The position numbers were made by a program, and so were the translations under genes. This document shows positions 14,670-23,158 of a stretch of DNA of 25,512 bases, one piece after another. The DNA is from an uncultured Clostridium sp. (GTDB lineage: Bacteria > Bacillota > Clostridia > Clostridiales > Clostridiaceae). The DNA lies in NCBI GenBank assembly GCA_934755305.1, contig CAKVLD010000044.1, forward strand, positions 1 to 25,512. Direction: 5' to 3'. The notes under the pieces were generated by a model. That model saw nothing but the letters and a program-made list of their open reading frames with translations, did not search any database and was not told where the DNA came from. Position 1 is the stretch's first letter, and every line of letters begins with the position of its first letter.

Positions 14670-16904
14670 ATGGATTTAAAATCATTACTTAATAAAGAAC
14701 AGTATGAAGGAGCTACTACAGTAGAAGGTCAAGTTCTTATCCTAGCAGGAGCTGGTTCAGGGAAAACAAGAGTTTTAACATATAGAATGGCTCATATGAT
14801 AGAGGATTTAGGCATACCTCCTTATAAGATATTAGCTATAACATTTACTAATAAAGCAGCTAAGGAAATGAAAGATAGAGTAAAGGGGATAGTTGGTGAA
14901 AAGGCAGATGATATGTGGATATCAACATTCCACTCAACCTGTGTAAGAATACTTAGAAGAGAGATAGAACATTTAGGATATAGAAGTAGTTTTACTATTT
15001 ATGATACTTCAGATCAAAAAACTCTTTTAACAGAATGTATGAAAGCTCTAAATATAAATGATAAAGATATTTCCCAAAAAGAAATAATGGGTAAAATAAG
15101 TAGAGCTAAAGATAAAATGCAAACTCCAGAAAGTTATAAGAGAGAATTTGAAAGTAACTTTAGAGAAAATAAGATAGCAGATGTTTATTTAATGTATCAA
15201 AAAAGGCTGAAGGAAAATAATGCCATGGATTTTGATGATCTTATATTTAAAACAGTTCAATTATTTAAGAAGAATCCAGATGTATTAGAATTTTATCAAA
15301 GAAAGTTCCAATATATCATGGTAGATGAGTATCAAGATACTAATGGTGCTCAATATGAATTAGTTAAATTGCTTGCAGCAAAGAATAAGAATATTTGTGT
15401 TGTTGGTGATGATGATCAATGCATCTATGCTTGGAGAGGTGCTGATATAAGCAATATATTAGACTTCGAAAAAGATTATCCAAATGCAAAGGTAATTAAG
15501 TTAGAACAAAATTATAGATCTAAAGGGAATATCTTAGATGCAGCCAATGTAGTAATTGCAAATAATGCACATAGAAAGAGTAAAGCACTTAGAACTGAAC
15601 AAGAATCAGGAAGTAAGATAAAGGTATATAGAGCCTTTGATGATAGAGCAGAAGGTGATTTTGTATCTAAAACTATAGAAGAGCTTAAGGACAAAGAAGG
15701 CAGAAAGAATGAAGACTTTGCTATACTTTACAGAACAAATGCACAGTCACGTATATTCGAAGAAACTTTAAGAAGAAGAGGAATTGGATATAAAATAGTA
15801 GGTGGTACTAGATTCTACGATAGAAAAGAAATTAAAGATTTAATTTCATATCTAAAGGTTCTAGTAAATCCTCAAGATGACATAAGTTTAAAGAGAATAA
15901 TAAATGTTCCAAAGAGAAGTATAGGAGATGCAACTGTACAAAAAGTTCAAGAATTTGCAGATAACTTTGAATTAGATTTATGGGATGCATTAGGAGAAGC
16001 AAGAAGTATTCCTACATTAACCCCTAGAAATGCTACATGCATAGAAAAGTTTACTGAGCTTATGGAAAACTTTATGGAGTTAAAAGAAACTGTATCCCCA
16101 TCAATTTTAATAGAAAGTATTTTAAAGGATACTGGATACTTAGAAGCATTAGAAAAATCAGGGGAAATAGAAGATAAGAGTAGAATAGAAAACTTAAAAG
16201 AACTTGTATCTGATGCTGTTGATTTTGAGAAAAATAGTGAAGATAAGTCTTTAGAAGCTTATTTAGAAAAAGTTTCTTTAGTTCAAGATACTGATAAGCT
16301 AGATGAAGAAGAGGAAGGCGAAGGATCGGTTGTGCTTATGACTATTCACAGTGCAAAAGGTCTAGAGTTCCCAGTAGTATTTATAGTAGGGATGGAAAAT
16401 GGATTATTCCCAAGTGTTACTGATATGGATAAAGAAGATCAAATGGAAGAGGCTAGAAGACTTTGTTATGTTGCAATAACTAGAGCTAAAGAAAGTCTTT
16501 ACATGACTTCAGCTGAAATGAGAAGAGTGTTTGGTAGGACAGTTAGTTATAGTCAATCAGATTTTCTTGGAGAAATAAAACCAGATCTTAAAGAATATAT
16601 AAGTAATCGTGGTTCATCAAGTTCTGTATTACCTAATGCTAGATTTACTCAAAACCCACATGGATTAAGAGGTTCTATGTATGAATCAAGGATATCTTCA
16701 AATTCTATAAATACTAAGTCATCAGGTAATACTATAAATAGTGGTGATTTAACTATAGGAAAGAAGGTTAAGCATCCGAAGTTTGGATTAGGAACTATAG
16801 TTACAATATCTTCAGCAGGAGATGATAAGAAGTTAACTATTGCTTTTGATAAACAAGGAGTAAAAATATTATTATTATCACTAGCTAATTTGGAAATATT
16901 GTAA
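14670..16904 (+). CDS. pcrA: ATP-dependent DNA helicase PcrA
   Basis: A UvrD/PcrA-type superfamily 1A 3'-5' helicase used in repair, plasmid replication and removal of RecA from DNA. It is 744 aa, the normal length. Walker A is AGAGSGKT (26-33). The Ia region A-I-T-F-T-N-K-A-A-K-E-M is at 56-67. Walker B is VDEYQDTN (218-225), followed by G-D-D-D-Q-C-I-Y-A-W-R-G-A. Motif V/VI T-I-H-S-A-K-G-L-E-F and Y-V-A-I-T-R-A-K are present. The C-terminal K-H-P-K-F-G-L-G-T-I-V tail is the PcrA/UvrD RNA-polymerase-interaction Tudor-like domain. The ribosome site is AAAGGAGGAG. It is followed almost directly by ligA, a conserved Firmicute arrangement. Confidence 0.96.
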   Translation: MDLKSLLNKEQYEGATTVEGQVLILAGAGSGKTRVLTYRMAHMIEDLGIPPYKILAITFTNKAAKEMKDRVKGIVGEKADDMWISTFHSTCVRILRREIEHLGYRSSFTIYDTSDQKTLLTECMKALNINDKDISQKEIMGKISRAKDKMQTPESYKREFESNFRENKIADVYLMYQKRLKENNAMDFDDLIFKTVQLFKKNPDVLEFYQRKFQYIMVDEYQDTNGAQYELVKLLAAKNKNICVVGDDDQCIYAWRGADISNILDFEKDYPNAKVIKLEQNYRSKGNILDAANVVIANNAHRKSKALRTEQESGSKIKVYRAFDDRAEGDFVSKTIEELKDKEGRKNEDFAILYRTNAQSRIFEETLRRRGIGYKIVGGTRFYDRKEIKDLISYLKVLVNPQDDISLKRIINVPKRSIGDATVQKVQEFADNFELDLWDALGEARSIPTLTPRNATCIEKFTELMENFMELKETVSPSILIESILKDTGYLEALEKSGEIEDKSRIENLKELVSDAVDFEKNSEDKSLEAYLEKVSLVQDTDKLDEEEEGEGSVVLMTIHSAKGLEFPVVFIVGMENGLFPSVTDMDKEDQMEEARRLCYVAITRAKESLYMTSAEMRRVFGRTVSYSQSDFLGEIKPDLKEYISNRGSSSSVLPNARFTQNPHGLRGSMYESRISSNSINTKSSGNTINSGDLTIGKKVKHPKFGLGTIVTISSAGDDKKLTIAFDKQGVKILLLSLANLEIL

Positions 16905-16926
16905 ATTGAACCTGGAGGAGAAAGAG

Positions 16927-18918
16927 TTGGATAATAAAAAGAGAATAGAAGAATTAGTAGAAGAATTAAATAGATATTCTTATGAATACTATGCTTTAGA
17001 TAATCCTACTGTTACAGATAAGGAATATGATACAAAGTATGATGAACTTAAAAAGCTAGAAAAGGAAGAAAATTATGTTCTTCCTTATTCTCCAACATTA
17101 AGAGTAGGAGATGTAGTGCTAGAAGGTTTTAGTAAATATACTCATAAGGCTAGACTTTGGAGCATGGATAAGGCTCAGACTATACAAGAAATAATAGACT
17201 GGCATAACAGAAATAAAAAGTTTGTTGAAGATATGAGAGCTAAAGGAGAAGATTTACCAGATTTAAAATATGTATTAACTAAAAAGTTTGATGGGTTAAC
17301 AATAAACTTAACATATAATGAAGATGGTATCTTAGAAACAGCAGCTACAAGAGGTACAGGAGCTATAGGGGAGAATGTCACAGCTCAAGTAAAAACTATT
17401 AAATCCATACCTTTAAAAATTAATACTAATGACTTATTAGAAGTCCATGGTGAAGCTGTTATGACTACTGAAGCTTTTAATAAATATAATGAAACTGCAG
17501 AAGTTCCACTAAAGAACTTAAGAAATGGAGCTGCTGGAGCTTTAAGAAACTTAAATGTTAAAGAAACTGCTAGAAGAAATTTATCAGCATTTTTTTATGA
17601 TATAGGTTATAAAGAAGGTACTGGCTTTAAGTCTTATTTAGAAATGATGGAATATATTAAAGAAATGGGACTTCCAATGGATGATTATATGGAGGTATGT
17701 ACATCTGTTGAAGAAATAGAAAAGCAAATTGACTATATTAGAGATATAAGATTTGATCTTAATTATGATATTGATGGCTTAGTTATAGCTATAGATGATA
17801 TTAGAACTAGAGAATTACTGGGATATACTGTGAAATTCCCTAAATGGGCTATAGCTTATAAGTTTGAAGCTCAAGAGGCTACTACAACTCTTTTGGATGT
17901 AGAATGGAATGTAGGAAGAAGTGGTAGAGTTGCACCTACAGCAATATTAGAACCAGTAGAACTTGCAGGCGTTACAGTAAAGAGAGCAACTTTAAATAAT
18001 ATGGATGACATTCATAGAAAAGGTGTTAAAATAGGAGCAGAGGTATTTGTTAGAAGATCTAATGATGTTATTCCTGAGATAATGGGTGTAGTACCTGAAA
18101 GTTTAGAAGGGTCTAAGGAAATACTAGCGCCAGAATTGTGTCCTAGTTGTGGAAGTCATTTAGTATTAGATGGAGCTCATTATTTCTGTGAAAACACTTT
18201 ATCTTGCAAACCTCAAATGGTTAAGAGTATTGTTCATTATGGATCTAGAGAAGCTATGAATATTGCAGGATTCTCGGAAAAAACAGCAGAACAATTATTT
18301 GAAAAATTAAACATAAAATCTATATCAGATTTATATAAAATTACAAAGGAACAATTATTAACATTAGATAAATTTAAAGAAAAGAAAGCACAAAATATTT
18401 TAGATGCAATAGAGAAAAGTAAAGATTGTGAATTATATGCATTTATTTATGCCTTAGGGATACCTAATGTTGGGGTAAAGACAGCAAAAGATTTAGTAAA
18501 CACATTTAAGTCTATTGATGGCTTAAAGAAAGCTACATTTGATGAATTAGTTCAAGTACCGGATGTAGGTGATATAGTAGCTCAATGTGTTATGGAATTC
18601 TTTAGAGAAGAAAAGGTACTAGCAACTATAGACGAACTTCTAAGTCTTGGGGTAAATCCTAAATATGAAGAATTAGAGGTAGTAGAAAGTATATTTGCAG
18701 GAAAGACTGTAGTAGTAACAGGTACTTTAGAAAATTACACAAGAGGAAGTATAAAAGAAAAATTAGAACTACTAGGAGCAAAGGTATCAGGAAGTGTAAG
18801 TAAGAAAACTGATTACGTACTTGCTGGAGAAGAAGCTGGATCTAAGCTTAAGAAGGCTATAGATTTAGGTGTTAAGGTTATATCAGAAAAAGAATTTGAA
18901 GAAATGATAGGTGAGTAG
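16927..18918 (+). CDS. ligA: NAD-dependent DNA ligase LigA
   Basis: It seals nicks in duplex DNA during replication and repair, using NAD+. From TTG 16927 it is 663 aa, the normal length. The domains in order are: the NAD-binding Ia domain with Y-Y-x-x-D-N-P-T-V-T-D-K-E-Y-D; the adenylation domain, with the nucleotidylated lysine in KFDG (120-123); the OB fold; a four-cysteine zinc finger C-P-S-C ... C-x5-C; the helix-hairpin-helix repeats (G-I-P-N-V-G-V-K-T-A-K); and a C-terminal BRCT domain (F-A-G-K-T-V-V-V-T-G-T-L). The motif K-F-D-G in place of the usual K-I-D-G marks the clostridial form. I chose the TTG because GGAGGAG (16914-16920) sits 6 bp before it. A TTG at 16906 would read through that site. 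Confidence 0.95.
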   Translation: MDNKKRIEELVEELNRYSYEYYALDNPTVTDKEYDTKYDELKKLEKEENYVLPYSPTLRVGDVVLEGFSKYTHKARLWSMDKAQTIQEIIDWHNRNKKFVEDMRAKGEDLPDLKYVLTKKFDGLTINLTYNEDGILETAATRGTGAIGENVTAQVKTIKSIPLKINTNDLLEVHGEAVMTTEAFNKYNETAEVPLKNLRNGAAGALRNLNVKETARRNLSAFFYDIGYKEGTGFKSYLEMMEYIKEMGLPMDDYMEVCTSVEEIEKQIDYIRDIRFDLNYDIDGLVIAIDDIRTRELLGYTVKFPKWAIAYKFEAQEATTTLLDVEWNVGRSGRVAPTAILEPVELAGVTVKRATLNNMDDIHRKGVKIGAEVFVRRSNDVIPEIMGVVPESLEGSKEILAPELCPSCGSHLVLDGAHYFCENTLSCKPQMVKSIVHYGSREAMNIAGFSEKTAEQLFEKLNIKSISDLYKITKEQLLTLDKFKEKKAQNILDAIEKSKDCELYAFIYALGIPNVGVKTAKDLVNTFKSIDGLKKATFDELVQVPDVGDIVAQCVMEFFREEKVLATIDELLSLGVNPKYEELEVVESIFAGKTVVVTGTLENYTRGSIKEKLELLGAKVSGSVSKKTDYVLAGEEAGSKLKKAIDLGVKVISEKEFEEMIGE

Positions 18919-18919
18919 T

Positions 18920-19189
18920 TTGAAAAGATTTATTAATGTAATGACAATAGGAAGTGCAAGCATTACAAGTATATTTATTATATTAACAATTTTAACTTCA
19001 CATCAGTTTATTTACGTTGGACAATTGTTTTACTCTTATGTACCAATACAAGTTGGATTAGCAATTACTATGGCATTTTTGGCTATTAGATTTTGGTTAT
19101 ATGAACATGGAATGAGGAAGTTTGGATACTCAGCTTTAAGTTTATCTATAACTGTTATTTTACTATTATCAATAAATATAGTTAGATAG
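18920..19189 (+). CDS. Small membrane protein after ligA
   Basis: An 89-aa protein with about three hydrophobic segments: one near residues 5-27, one near 33-58 and one near 68-87, with short charged linkers (R-F-W-L-Y-E-H-G-M-R-K). I do not recognise a family. The start is uncertain. TTG 18920 lies 5 bp after AGGTGA (18909-18914), whereas GTG 18911 would overlap ligA by eight bases but lacks a good ribosome site. It is the last gene of the pcrA-ligA unit and is closed by the terminator at 19193-19233. In Bacillus-type genomes a lipoprotein gene often occupies this third position, so the two are not obviously equivalent. Confidence 0.65.
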   Translation: MKRFINVMTIGSASITSIFIILTILTSHQFIYVGQLFYSYVPIQVGLAITMAFLAIRFWLYEHGMRKFGYSALSLSITVILLLSINIVR

Positions 19190-19192
19190 TTA

Positions 19193-19233
19193 AATAAGGT
19201 GATTTAGAAAGCATAATTCTAAGTCACCTTATT
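19193..19233 (+). terminator. Terminator of pcrA-ligA operon
   Basis: A long stem with AAGGTGATTTAGAA (19196-19209) opposite TTCTAAGTCACCTT (19217-19230), one wobble, extending with AATA/TATT outward. It is followed by TTATTTT, then the start of the AACGTAAAGG repeat motif. Confidence 0.88.
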
Positions 19234-19267
19234 TTAACGTAAAGGAATTGTAGAATGATGCAAAAGC
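19231..19267. repeat. Partial third copy of the AACGTA repeat
   Basis: TTTTAACGTAAAGG, directly after a terminator, matches the start of copy A (7131). The pairing TACGTTAAAAA block and the GTGCCGC block are not found downstream, so only the left end is present. Confidence 0.55.
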
Positions 19268-19317
19268 ATATATGTTTTTTTGATGTAAAAGAATATATGT
19301 TTTTTTGATGTATAAGA
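19268..19317. repeat. Two tandem copies of a 25-bp unit
   Basis: The unit starts ATATATGTTTTTTTGATGTA. Copies at 19268-19292 and 19293-19317 differ at one base, and the first bases of a third copy follow. The block lies between two convergent genes. Confidence 0.8.
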
Positions 19318-19340
19318 ATATATAAATATTTGCATGTTGA

Positions 19341-19390
19341 AAATAAAAAATAGATACAACTCATGCAAGTGAATAAGCATAAGTGTATCT
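19341..19390 (-). terminator. Terminator of the minus-strand small gene
   Basis: AGATACA (19352-19358) pairs with TGTATCT (19384-19390), and inside it CTCATGC pairs with GCATAAG with one wobble. On the minus strand the stem is followed by a T-rich run (19341-19350). Confidence 0.75.
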
Positions 19391-19397
19391 ACAAAAA

Positions 19398-19682
19398 TTA
19401 TTTTATATTTTTTAAATTTTCAAATTCAGAAATATTATTTTCTTCCTCTAAATTAAGAGGGTCTAAAGATGAATCTGATGCAGTGTCAGATCTGTTATTA
19501 GATTTAGAAGTATTTATTGATATAGCATCTAATTTTTCGTAAATCTTTTCTAATATATAATTTTTATATCTCATTTGTTGAAATGCTTTTAAAGCAACTA
19601 TAAATAGCCATATTCCAATAAGCATAAAAGTAGCCATGAAAAGAATTCCAACAATACATGTTGCACCTAATAATATAGACAT
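19398..19682 (-). CDS. Small membrane protein with acidic tail
   Basis: A 94-aa protein. Residues 1-31 are strongly hydrophobic (I-L-L-G-A-T-C-I-V-G-I-L-F-M-A-T-F-M-L-I-G-I-W-L-F) and form one long or two short membrane segments. They are followed by a basic helix (about 34-55) and a Ser/Asn/Glu-rich tail. The form suggests an N-terminally anchored protein with a cytoplasmic tail, but the family is not recognised. The ribosome site is AGGAGG, and the gene has its own terminator. It is divergent from the solute-binding-like gene. Confidence 0.7.
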   Translation of the reverse strand: MSILLGATCIVGILFMATFMLIGIWLFIVALKAFQQMRYKNYILEKIYEKLDAISINTSKSNNRSDTASDSSLDPLNLEEENNISEFENLKNIK

Positions 19683-19828
19683 AATTTAACCTCCTAAAAA
19701 TTATATTAACATTATATCATATAAAATATACATCTATGGAAAATTTATTCCTATATATAAATATAAATGATTAAATGTGTATATTGTGGATAGAATTATA
19801 GATACAAATTAACAAGGGAGCTAACTCT

Positions 19829-21259
19829 ATGAAAAAAATTATTTTAAGTGTGTTGTTTGTGATTTTTATAGGTATTTTTATAGGTAGTTTTATAGAAATT
19901 CAAAAGCCAACTAAAGTTGAAACAAATAATTCTATAGTGTTTTCGGTTAATAAAATATCAAATGATTTAAAAAATATATCTAATTTATCTAAAGAAGAGG
20001 AAAGTATAATTACAGCTACTAGTAGGGGATTAGTAAAATCAAATGCAAATGGAAACATTGAAGGTGATTTAGTAAAAGATTTTTCAGTAAAAGATAATGG
20101 AATAGAATATACTTTTATTTTGAAAGATGACTTATATTGGAGTGATGGAAGTCCTTTAGACGTTAATGATGTGAAGCAATATTTTAAAGAGTTATTAAAA
20201 GATAATGATGAAGATGTAGGAGCATTATTAAGCATATATGGAGCAAAAGAATTTAGAGAGGGTAAAACAAATTTTGATAAAGGTGTAGCCATATCAACAG
20301 AAGGTAACATGATTAATATAAGACTTAATGAGAAAAATGATAATTTCTTATTAGAATTAACAAAAACTCAATATAGAATTAGAAGTTCCTTGACTTTATG
20401 GGAAGATTTAAAAGAGTCCTATAGTAATATAAATTACTCTGGTGATTATTATATAAATAAGTTCTCAGAAGATAAGATAGAATTAGTAAATAAAAATGAA
20501 AGTGAAAATACTATATCGTTTATTAAGGATGAAAATAATGAAAAAGCAATGGCGTCTTATGAAGTTGGTGAAAGAGATATTGTGATGAATCCTCCTAATA
20601 ATACATTAGAAAAGTTATATCGAGAAGGTAAAGGAAAGTTTTTTAAAACTAATAAAGGGATATACTTGTATATAAATAGTTCTAAAGAAAAGCTTAATTT
20701 AGATATTAGAAGAAAACTAAGTCTAGATATTTGTAAAATTACAGAGGAATATAGTGAGAATAATTCAAATGCCGTAGAACTATCAGAAGGAAGTTATTTT
20801 AGAAAAGATAAGGAGAATTTAGAAAAGTTACAAAGTAGGAAAGTTAGTATAAGTAAAATAAGTGAATGTAATCTTCCAAGTAAAATAACATTAATAGCAG
20901 AAAATACAGAAACTATAAAAGTATATACAAAATATTTAGTGGAATTATTCCAAGAAAAAAATATAGAAATAGACTATACTTTTGATATAAAAACTAATAT
21001 AGAGGATAAAAATACACTAAATAAATATGATATAGCTCTTTTAGAATATGAGGAAAATTCTAATGATAGGGGAAAACTGTACAATAAAATAAGAATGTTA
21101 TGTGATGAAAAGTTTGATGATTTAGTGTTAGAAGATAATATATATGATTTATATAAATTTATACCTTTAATGTTTATAAATGAAAATGTAGCACTATCAG
21201 ATAGAGTAGATAATTTAGAGTTTGATGGTAATGGTGTGATAGATTTGTCAAGGTTGTAA
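19829..21259 (+). CDS. Family 5 solute-binding-like protein, membrane anchored
   Basis: A 476-aa protein resembling the extracellular oligopeptide-binding proteins (SBP_bac_5, OppA/DppA type). A single hydrophobic segment (about 3-23) precedes the domain. There is no cysteine of a lipobox, so it should stay attached by this segment or be cleaved as a secreted protein. The family landmark G-L-V-K-S-N-A-N-G-N-I-E-G-D-L-V-K-D-F-S leads into T-F-I-L-K-D-D-L-Y-W-S-D-G-S-P-L-D-V-N-D-V, the usual W-x-D-G-x-P-x-x-x-x-D-V signature. The second lobe is short and poorly matched. No ABC permease or ATPase genes lie nearby, so it may have lost its transport role. The ribosome site is AAGGGAG. A terminator follows. 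Confidence 0.75.
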   Translation: MKKIILSVLFVIFIGIFIGSFIEIQKPTKVETNNSIVFSVNKISNDLKNISNLSKEEESIITATSRGLVKSNANGNIEGDLVKDFSVKDNGIEYTFILKDDLYWSDGSPLDVNDVKQYFKELLKDNDEDVGALLSIYGAKEFREGKTNFDKGVAISTEGNMINIRLNEKNDNFLLELTKTQYRIRSSLTLWEDLKESYSNINYSGDYYINKFSEDKIELVNKNESENTISFIKDENNEKAMASYEVGERDIVMNPPNNTLEKLYREGKGKFFKTNKGIYLYINSSKEKLNLDIRRKLSLDICKITEEYSENNSNAVELSEGSYFRKDKENLEKLQSRKVSISKISECNLPSKITLIAENTETIKVYTKYLVELFQEKNIEIDYTFDIKTNIEDKNTLNKYDIALLEYEENSNDRGKLYNKIRMLCDEKFDDLVLEDNIYDLYKFIPLMFINENVALSDRVDNLEFDGNGVIDLSRL

Positions 21260-21304
21260 AAAAGTAGAAAATTTCACGGGTTAAGATGAAATATCTACTT
21301 TTTT
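21260..21304 (+). terminator. Terminator of solute-binding-like gene
   Basis: AAAAGTAGA (21260-21268) pairs with TCTACTTTT (21294-21302), and inside it ATTTCA (21271-21276) pairs with TGAAAT (21287-21292). T continues to 21304. It could work in both directions, since the convergent gene ends at 21329 and A-tract sequence lies on the other side. Confidence 0.85.
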
Positions 21305-21328
21305 ATAATAATTTTTAAGATTTTATAA

Positions 21329-22861
21329 TTAAGTAATGGAGCTACTATTATTTTCTATGTTACTTTCATCTAAAATTGAAATGCTATTGTCTTTTGGAAT
21401 ATCTTTTGATTCTGAAATTTGTTCTAAAGTAGTGCCTGATTCATTAGAGGCATTTTCTAAGAAATGCATTTCTTTAATAACATCCTCTGAAAGATAGTGT
21501 ATAAAAATATAAAAAATAAATAAATTTTTATTACTGTCAAAGCTATCTTTACTTTTAGTAAATATATCTTTTTTTCGTGAATAAACAATATTTTTAGCAA
21601 AGATAGGTGCCATTCCTGCAGAATCAGGAGTTGGTAAGTTTGGCATTCTAAAAAAACTTTCCTCTAACATATCATTAGAATGAAGAGAGAGTTTTCTATA
21701 TCTTTCTGTTTCATCTAATGTAGGAGCTTCTGGCCAGCTCAGAACAAGTCCAGAAGTGATAAAATATCTTCTATAAAGACTTGAAATCATATTTCTATTT
21801 TCTAGTTCAGAATTAGTGTTTTTAGTAAAGTTTAGAAGTAAAATAAAGTAAAAACATATTTCTAAGGCGGAATATTTAATTTCTTTTTTATCGGTAAGTT
21901 TTAAAAAGATACCTTTATCGCTATCGTATAAACTTAAAAGCTTATTATATATTTCTATACTCTTTTCTTTAAAAGAAATAATATCGGTATGTTTATAAGA
22001 ATCTAATAAAGTTAATGCAAATAAAGAACAGCTATCTAAAGAAGATGTATAGTAGTCTTTTTCATCGAATTTATTAACTAAAAAATCACTTAAGTCGATT
22101 ATAAGAGTTTTACAGTCTTCTTCTTTTGATAATTCATAAAATATATTAAATGCAAAAAGTATTTCTGAACCTTCACTAAAAGAAAGATTATATAAAGAAT
22201 CTTTGAAGTCTATAAACATTTGTAAAATTTGTAGAGAAAAATTTTTATATTCTTCACTTGTTGATTCTGATTTATAATAATGATAGTACATATAGTAACT
22301 TACCATCATATAAGCTTGATCTGAAAAATTGAACTTTTTATTTTTATCTATTAAATTGAAACTTTTTGAATTACTATCAGAAATATTCTTTTTTTCTATA
22401 AAAACACCTTCTGAATTCCTCAAGTTTTCATAATAAAAGTCCAATTGTTCCTTTGCTAAATAAGTATAAGCTCCTTCTAAGGAATCTACATTTCTATTAT
22501 CTTTTTTATAGTTAGAATAATAATCAGATAGTTCAAGTAAACACATTGTCATAAGTGCATTTGTAGTAGGATTTATATCTTTTTTAAATGAATTTTCATC
22601 AAAACTTTTTGAATTTTTGCTATGAATAAAGTTTGGTGATGATTTTCTGTATAAGCACATTAGTGGAGAAAAGTTATTTAATATGCTAAGATTATCCTTA
22701 TACGATGAAGATTTTTTAGAATTTCTAAAGGCGGATAAAATTCCACATTTAGAGTTAAGAACAAGAGTCTTTATAGAATCTCTAGAAAGATAAAAAAGTT
22801 GTCCTTCAATATCTTTTATAGAGAGGCTACTCATTCTAAAAAATGGACCAATATATCTCAA
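21329..22861 (-). CDS. Uncharacterised 510-aa helical protein
   Basis: I do not recognise this protein. It has no signal peptide or clear membrane segment. Most of it is predicted-looking alpha helix, rich in paired Tyr/Phe (for example D-Q-A-Y-M-M-V-S-Y-Y-M-Y-Y-H-Y-Y near 182-197), with regularly spaced helical hairpins that would suit an alpha/alpha toroid such as the six-hairpin glycosidase folds; that is only a resemblance. The C-terminal quarter has two conserved-looking stretches, L-S-W-P-E-A-P-T-L-D-E-T-E-R-Y and R-M-P-N-L-P-T-P-D-S-A-G-M-A-P, followed by a Ser/Asn/Glu-rich tail of about 50 residues. The start is TTG, supported by GAGGTG six bases upstream. That ribosome site is inside a 15-bp hairpin (see 22864-22911). 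Confidence 0.75.
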   Translation of the reverse strand: MRYIGPFFRMSSLSIKDIEGQLFYLSRDSIKTLVLNSKCGILSAFRNSKKSSSYKDNLSILNNFSPLMCLYRKSSPNFIHSKNSKSFDENSFKKDINPTTNALMTMCLLELSDYYSNYKKDNRNVDSLEGAYTYLAKEQLDFYYENLRNSEGVFIEKKNISDSNSKSFNLIDKNKKFNFSDQAYMMVSYYMYYHYYKSESTSEEYKNFSLQILQMFIDFKDSLYNLSFSEGSEILFAFNIFYELSKEEDCKTLIIDLSDFLVNKFDEKDYYTSSLDSCSLFALTLLDSYKHTDIISFKEKSIEIYNKLLSLYDSDKGIFLKLTDKKEIKYSALEICFYFILLLNFTKNTNSELENRNMISSLYRRYFITSGLVLSWPEAPTLDETERYRKLSLHSNDMLEESFFRMPNLPTPDSAGMAPIFAKNIVYSRKKDIFTKSKDSFDSNKNLFIFYIFIHYLSEDVIKEMHFLENASNESGTTLEQISESKDIPKDNSISILDESNIENNSSSIT

Positions 22862-22863
22862 TT

Positions 22864-22911
22864 AATTCACCTCATATTTAATAGTCTTATTTAATTAATA
22901 TGAGATGAATT
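22864..22911 (-). promoter_or_regulatory. Hairpin covering the ribosome site of the 510-aa gene
   Basis: On the minus-strand RNA, 22897-22911 pairs with 22864-22878 over 15 bp, with a single G-U wobble and an 18-nt loop. The 3' arm contains GAGGTG, the ribosome site for TTG 22861. The same bases on the plus strand have a C/A mismatch at the wobble position, which points to an RNA role. A DNA operator is the alternative. Confidence 0.55.
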
Positions 22912-23158
22912 TTGAAATAGTGCATAAAATTGAATTTAAAGGATTATTTTTTATAAAGTTGTTTAACTTAAATAATAAGTATTTTTAGTGTGTATATTTT
23001 ATTTGAAAGAATTAAAGTTCGTAATTAATAATATAAGTGTAATATAAGAAAAAATAAAAAAATAAGAGTATTTTAAGTTTAAATAGAGTAGAATTATTAT
23101 TAGAAAATAAAGAATTAAAAGATTATCAATAAATTAATGAAAAGGTGGATAATTGACA

